NCBI GenBank assembly: GCA_964554125.1
Contig: CAZKNG010000090.1
Location: 1 to 8,774 of the forward strand
DNA length: 8,774 bases
Source: JAGHBT01 sp035311885
GTDB lineage: Bacteria > Krumholzibacteriota > Krumholzibacteriia > Krumholzibacteriales > WJIX01
Direction: 5' to 3'
Each line of letters opens with the position of its first letter. Positions within the stretch are counted from its first letter, which is position 1. Below, piece by piece: positions 6,535 to 8,774 of this stretch. A program made the position numbers and the translations under genes. Under the pieces are notes generated by a model that saw only the letters and a program-made list of their open reading frames with translations, made no database searches and was not told the DNA's origin.

Positions 6535-6564
6535 TTGACAACAAATACCTTGCTGTGATTTAAT
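6535..6564 (+). promoter_or_regulatory. sigma70-type promoter for the HU/IHF gene
   Basis: Perfect -35 TTGACA (6535-6540), an 18-nt spacer, and -10 TTTAAT (6559-6564, 5 of 6). The start would be near 6571, giving a leader of about 57 nt before the ATG at 6628. Confidence 0.6.
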
Positions 6565-6613
6565 CTATTGAATGAATAGTTGAAAGATAAGATCAATGTT
6601 TGCAGCCAATAAT

Positions 6614-6621
6614 GGGGGTGA
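6614..6621 (+). promoter_or_regulatory. Shine-Dalgarno GGGGGTGA deciding the ATG start at 6628
   Basis: It matches GGAGGTGA with one change. The GGGGG core ends 9 nt before ATG 6628 but only 3 nt before the in-frame ATG 6622, so the later ATG is preferred. It also gives the usual MTKADIV N-terminus. Confidence 0.6.
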
Positions 6622-6627
6622 ATGAGA

Positions 6628-6909
6628 ATGACCAAAGCGGATATAGTTGAAGAAATAGCTGAGAGTACAGATCTCAATAAGAAAGAGGCTTTTGTGGTTG
6701 TTGATCTTATAATCGAAAATATCAAAAAAGCACTTTCTGAAGGTGACAAGATTGAATTAAGAGGGTTTGGCAGCTTTAAAGTGAAAATGAGAAAGCAGAG
6801 AAAAGCAAGAAATCCAAGAACCGGCGAAACAGTTGACGTTCCGGCAAAACTTGTACCGTTTTTCAAAGTATCAAAAGCTTTAAAGGAAAAGGTTAATTCT
6901 ATCAGTTGA
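6628..6909 (+). CDS. HU/IHF-family nucleoid DNA-binding protein
   Basis: The 93 residues are standard length for the family. The N-terminal helices MTKADIVEEIAESTDLNKKEA form the dimer body. RGFGSFKVKMRKQRKARNPRTGE (from residue 45) is the beta-arm with Pro63, the residue that intercalates and bends DNA. The tail FFKVSKALKEKVN closes the fold. It binds and bends DNA as a homo- or heterodimer in the nucleoid. Sequence alone does not separate HU from an IHF-like paralogue here. It has its own promoter and strong Shine-Dalgarno. The gene is followed 105 nt later by a tiny ribosomal-type protein, so both may share transcripts. Confidence 0.95.
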   Translation: MTKADIVEEIAESTDLNKKEAFVVVDLIIENIKKALSEGDKIELRGFGSFKVKMRKQRKARNPRTGETVDVPAKLVPFFKVSKALKEKVNSIS

Positions 6910-6943
6910 CGTAATCTCATATCCGGTTTTTAGCAGAATGCGG

Positions 6944-6971
6944 TTGCATATATTCGCCGGGAGTGTATATT
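6944..6971 (+). promoter_or_regulatory. possible promoter upstream of the bS22/mS38-like gene
   Basis: TTGCAT (6944-6949, 3 of 6), a 16-nt spacer, and TATATT (6966-6971, 5 of 6). The start would fall near 6978, inside the inverted repeat 6975-6994. Confidence 0.35.
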
Positions 6972-6974
6972 TCG

Positions 6975-6994
6975 ATACAAAGTCAAATTTGTAT
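6975..6994. repeat. inverted repeat ATACAAA-N6-TTTGTAT before the bS22/mS38-like gene
   Basis: Perfect 7-bp arms flank GTCAAA, ending 7 nt before the Shine-Dalgarno region (7002-7009). It could be an operator over the predicted start site, or a weak hairpin in the leader. The 3' arm continues as TGTATTAA, close to the CTGTATTAA arm found at 7782-7790. Confidence 0.4.
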
Positions 6995-7014
6995 TAAATG
7001 AGAGGGTGAGGAAT

Positions 7015-7107
7015 ATGCCGAGTGGAAAGAAGAAAAAGAGAAAAAAAATCGCGAAACATAAAAGAAAGAAGAGATTACATAAAAATAGACACAAGAAGAA
7101 AAAATAA
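7015..7107 (+). CDS. 30-residue AURKAIP1/COX24-domain protein (bS22/mS38-like ribosomal protein)
   Basis: A very short, intensely basic protein starting MPSGKKKKRKKIAKHKRKKR and ending NRHKKKK, with about two thirds of its residues Lys, Arg or His. The MPSGKK start, the K-H-K-R-K-K-R-L core and the NRHKKK tail match the bacterial AURKAIP1/COX24 (DUF1713) family. That family is related to mitochondrial mS38 and to mycobacterial bS22, which sits in the small ribosomal subunit near helix 44. It therefore probably binds 16S rRNA; this is inferred from the family. A good Shine-Dalgarno (GAGGGTGA, 7002-7009) precedes the ATG. It lies between the HU/IHF and PilZ genes on the same strand and is easily missed by gene finders because of its length. 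Confidence 0.82.
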   Translation: MPSGKKKKRKKIAKHKRKKRLHKNRHKKKK

Positions 7108-7215
7108 TCTGACATGATAATCTGCGGGGTTTAACCGGCATATTTTATACGCAGCCATATCTCTGTTCTGTATGATTTTAACGGTAACTATTTGATTTTC
7201 TATAAGTGGTATTAA

Positions 7216-7578
7216 ATGGATTATAAAGAAAGAAGAAAGTCAGTAAGAGTAGAGTCACAAATTCCTGTTGTTTTATCGGGCCGTGAAAAAGAATACTTTG
7301 GGGAAACGATCAACCTGAGCATGAAAGGTGTGTATTTTTCTTCGGAAGTTTTCATTGAACCTCTTAAAAAAGTCAAGATGGGATTCATGCTGCCCGAAGA
7401 CGGCAAAGGAGATGAGAGCCCTGATACCAGGCAAGTTGAATTCGACGGGGTTGTTGTAAGAACTGAACCGCCGAAAGAAGATCCGGATTGTAATGAATAC
7501 AGGGTTGCCGTGTTTATAACCTTTCTCTCTAAGAGATCAAAAAAGGCTTTATCAGAATACATAAACGATTTACTCTGA
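7216..7578 (+). CDS. PilZ-domain protein (predicted c-di-GMP receptor)
   Basis: A 120-residue single PilZ domain. The N-terminal RKSVR (residues 7-11) is the RxxxR motif, and NLSMKG (33-38) is the [D/N]xSxxG motif. Together these contact c-di-GMP, and both are intact. The rest is beta-rich (VFIEPLKKVKMGFMLP, VEFDGVVVRTE, YRVAVFITF), ending in a short helix. It should act as a cytosolic c-di-GMP switch on motility, exopolysaccharide or another output, but nothing in the window names the target. No GGDEF or EAL domain is visible, although the receiver-GAF protein downstream is cut before its output domain. ATG 7216 follows a partial Shine-Dalgarno, TAAGTGGT (7203-7210). Confidence 0.9.
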   Translation: MDYKERRKSVRVESQIPVVLSGREKEYFGETINLSMKGVYFSSEVFIEPLKKVKMGFMLPEDGKGDESPDTRQVEFDGVVVRTEPPKEDPDCNEYRVAVFITFLSKRSKKALSEYINDLL

Positions 7579-7660
7579 CGTTTTTTCCAAACATAAGATC
7601 TTAAATGGATTCAGATTCTACATATCTGATTTTATAAACTTATCTGATACTTATATCGTC

Positions 7661-7681
7661 AGAGATCAGCGATCTTTTTTT
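7661..7681 (+). terminator. rho-independent terminator downstream of the PilZ gene
   Basis: AGATC (7663-7667) pairs with GATCT (7671-7675) around AGC, extendable by G-U and A-T to 7 bp. Seven Ts (7675-7681) follow. It is short but well formed, about 85 nt after the PilZ stop codon, and separates that unit from the receiver-GAF gene. Confidence 0.5.
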
Positions 7682-7715
7682 ATAAAAATTTATGAAAGTA
7701 CGGCCGGTAGAGAAG

Positions 7716-7731
7716 GTTTTTTTAATACAGT
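7716..7731 (+). repeat. 16-nt repeat, copy 2
   Basis: Identical to 6036-6051. Its TTAATACAG part is the left arm of the inverted repeat bracketing the promoter at 7749-7778. Confidence 0.5.
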
Positions 7732-7790
7732 TAGATACTTCTTTCTTGTTGAAGTCATCAGGGGTATATGTTTATAATTCGCTGTATTAA
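7722..7790. repeat. 9-bp inverted repeat bracketing the receiver-GAF promoter
   Basis: TTAATACAG (7722-7730) is the exact reverse complement of CTGTATTAA (7782-7790). The arms are 60 bp apart centre to centre. The left arm lies upstream of the -35, and the right arm covers the predicted start near 7785, the layout of a pair of operator sites. A regulator is not identifiable from the window. Confidence 0.5.
7749..7778 (+). promoter_or_regulatory. sigma70-type promoter for the receiver-GAF gene
   Basis: TTGAAG (7749-7754, 4 of 6), an 18-nt spacer, and a perfect TATAAT (7773-7778). The start near 7785 gives a leader of about 57 nt. Confidence 0.55.
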
Positions 7791-7829
7791 GTAGCAAAGG
7801 ACCTGCACAGTTATACTTATTTTTCCGCA

Positions 7830-7833
7830 GAGG
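7830..7833 (+). promoter_or_regulatory. Shine-Dalgarno GAGG deciding a TTG start at 7842
   Basis: GAGG (within CAGAGGAA) lies 8 nt before TTG 7842. No ATG or GTG in frame precedes the receiver core, so TTG is the only workable start. Confidence 0.6.
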
Positions 7834-7841
7834 AACAAATA

Positions 7842-8774
7842 TTGAATTCTAAGGCTTCTATTATTGTTATTGATGATGAAGAATCTATCCTGGAGATACT
7901 CGAGGATTATTTATCTGAGAAGAAATATGACGTTTACAAAGTTTCTAACGGCCGTAAAGCACATGCAATTCTTAAAGATATAAAATGTGATGTGGCCCTG
8001 ATTGATCTCAAACTACCGGATTGTTCCGGCCTGGACCTTGTGGAAGAATTCAATAAAATATATCCCAATATGAAGTGTATAATTATAACCGCGTTTGCTT
8101 CTGTAGAATCGACGATTTCAGCTCTCAGGTTAAATGTCTTTGATTACATTCAGAAACCATTTGATATTTTAAGGATAGGGGAAGCTGTCGAAGCGGCCTG
8201 TAACAACAATCTGTTAATCAGAGAAAACGCTATGATAATAAACAAGCTTCAGAAAGCCAACCGGGAACTTGAAGACAGCAGAACCCGGCTTAATCGTAAA
8301 GTGCTGACTACTAATGAACAATTGGCTCGCGCGAATGAATCATTGAAGAGACATGTTACAAGGTTGAAAATGCTCTACCATCTGGGAAGAGATATCAGTT
8401 CTAATGAGAATTGGGATGATGCCCTTGACAGATTCCTCATGGCATTGTGCAAATATCTGCAGGCGGACGGGGCTGGAATATTGCTTTTCAGTAATGAAGG
8501 GACTTCGCTTAAACCCAGAGCTTACTATCAGGTAACTGATAAATTTCTTGATACGGCTTTGCGCAAGTTGTTAAAAGCTCAGGAAATGGATTTGCTGCAG
8601 CAGGAGATTTTCTGTTTGGAGTCATGCGATAAAAGAATAGATACCTGTCTTGCGGCGGAAAAAGCATGGAATAATACTGTAATTCCGCTTCTTTTCAAAG
8701 GCAGATGGCTGGGGTTCCTCATTTTGAAGAAGAAGTATGCTTCAAGAATAGATTATCTCAATGACTATCATTTT
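7842..8774 (+). CDS. receiver-coiled-coil-GAF signalling protein (3' truncated)
   Basis: The frame stays open from TTG 7842 to the window edge: 311 residues, C-terminus missing. Residues 5-120 are a receiver domain with the D11/D12 acidic pair, phospho-acceptor D55 in VALIDLKLPDCSG, T83, and K105-P106 in YIQKPF. Residues about 124-172 form a heptad-rich coiled coil. Residues about 173-311 are a GAF domain (MLYHLGRDISSNENWDDALD onward, then a VIPLLFKGRWLGFLILKKK strand pair), nearly complete at the edge. The GAF part carries C258, C262 and C269, a possible redox or metal cluster. In such proteins the next domain is usually a histidine kinase, GGDEF or phosphatase; which one is not visible. Phosphorylation would be relayed through the coiled coil. 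The kinase that feeds it is not in the window. Confidence 0.88.
   Translation, partial: MNSKASIIVIDDEESILEILEDYLSEKKYDVYKVSNGRKAHAILKDIKCDVALIDLKLPDCSGLDLVEEFNKIYPNMKCIIITAFASVESTISALRLNVFDYIQKPFDILRIGEAVEAACNNNLLIRENAMIINKLQKANRELEDSRTRLNRKVLTTNEQLARANESLKRHVTRLKMLYHLGRDISSNENWDDALDRFLMALCKYLQADGAGILLFSNEGTSLKPRAYYQVTDKFLDTALRKLLKAQEMDLLQQEIFCLESCDKRIDTCLAAEKAWNNTVIPLLFKGRWLGFLILKKKYASRIDYLNDYHF

Noticed and set aside
6301..6558. 85-codon plus-strand frame beginning with GTG inside the long gap
   Set aside because: It has no Shine-Dalgarno, no recognisable domain and odd composition. It runs through the HU -35 and most of the spacer and overlaps the inverted-repeat block.
6528..7115. Minus-strand frames opposite HU and the bS22/mS38-like gene
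   Set aside because: The apparent Phe/Leu-rich 'membrane protein' at 6930-7115 is just the antisense of the Lys/Arg codons of the micro-protein; the other is antisense of HU.
7122..7154. CTGCG/CGCAG arms as a terminator after the micro-protein gene
   Set aside because: Stem of 5 bp around a 23-nt loop with no T-tract after it.

Overview
This 8.8-kb window, at about 40% G+C by eye, is ordinary-density bacterial chromosome. It has nine protein-coding genes, two of them cut by the window edges, two tRNA genes, and one unusually long non-coding gap. The organism looks Gram-negative: two adjacent genes carry lipoprotein-type signals and a third is an outer-membrane-type LpoB. The GlmU-like enzyme of the 'alternative' (NTP_transf_4 plus left-handed beta-helix) type and the 30-residue AURKAIP1/COX24-domain (bS22/mS38-like) protein are both typical of Bacteroidetes/FCB-type lineages. 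The AcsE-like methyltransferase hints at an anaerobe. The lineage is an inference, and no taxon can be fixed from this window.

Region 1 (1-2694) is a co-directional envelope cluster: the C-terminal part of an LpoB-like penicillin-binding-protein activator, a 444-residue TPR-type lipoprotein of the COG3014 family, and an overlapping LPP20-family protein. Their joint job is probably outer-membrane or peptidoglycan-synthesis related, but is not established. Region 2 (2695-3700) holds tRNA-Leu(CAA) on the minus strand, a single-domain CheY-like response regulator, and tRNA-Ala(GGC). Each tRNA has a recognisable sigma70-type promoter. Region 3 (3749-6017) has the GlmU-like sugar nucleotidyltransferase/acyltransferase, probably reached by read-through from tRNA-Ala, followed by a pterin-binding methyltransferase of the AcsE type.

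Region 4 (6018-6627) is a roughly 600-nt gap with no credible gene. It contains a 15-bp palindrome, a near-consensus sigma54-type -24/-12 element, and nested 7-bp inverted repeats with competing pairings. It ends in a strong sigma70-type promoter for an HU/IHF-family gene. Region 5 (6628-7578) is HU/IHF, the tiny bS22/mS38-like protein, and a PilZ (c-di-GMP receptor) protein. Region 6 (7579-8774) has a probable terminator, then a promoter bracketed by a perfect 9-bp inverted repeat, driving a TTG-initiated receiver-coiled-coil-GAF protein that runs off the right edge.

I did not find a clearly new defence, mobile or biosynthetic system. The best leads are the structured gap 6177-6445, the inverted repeat around the 7749-7778 promoter, and the micro-protein at 7015.
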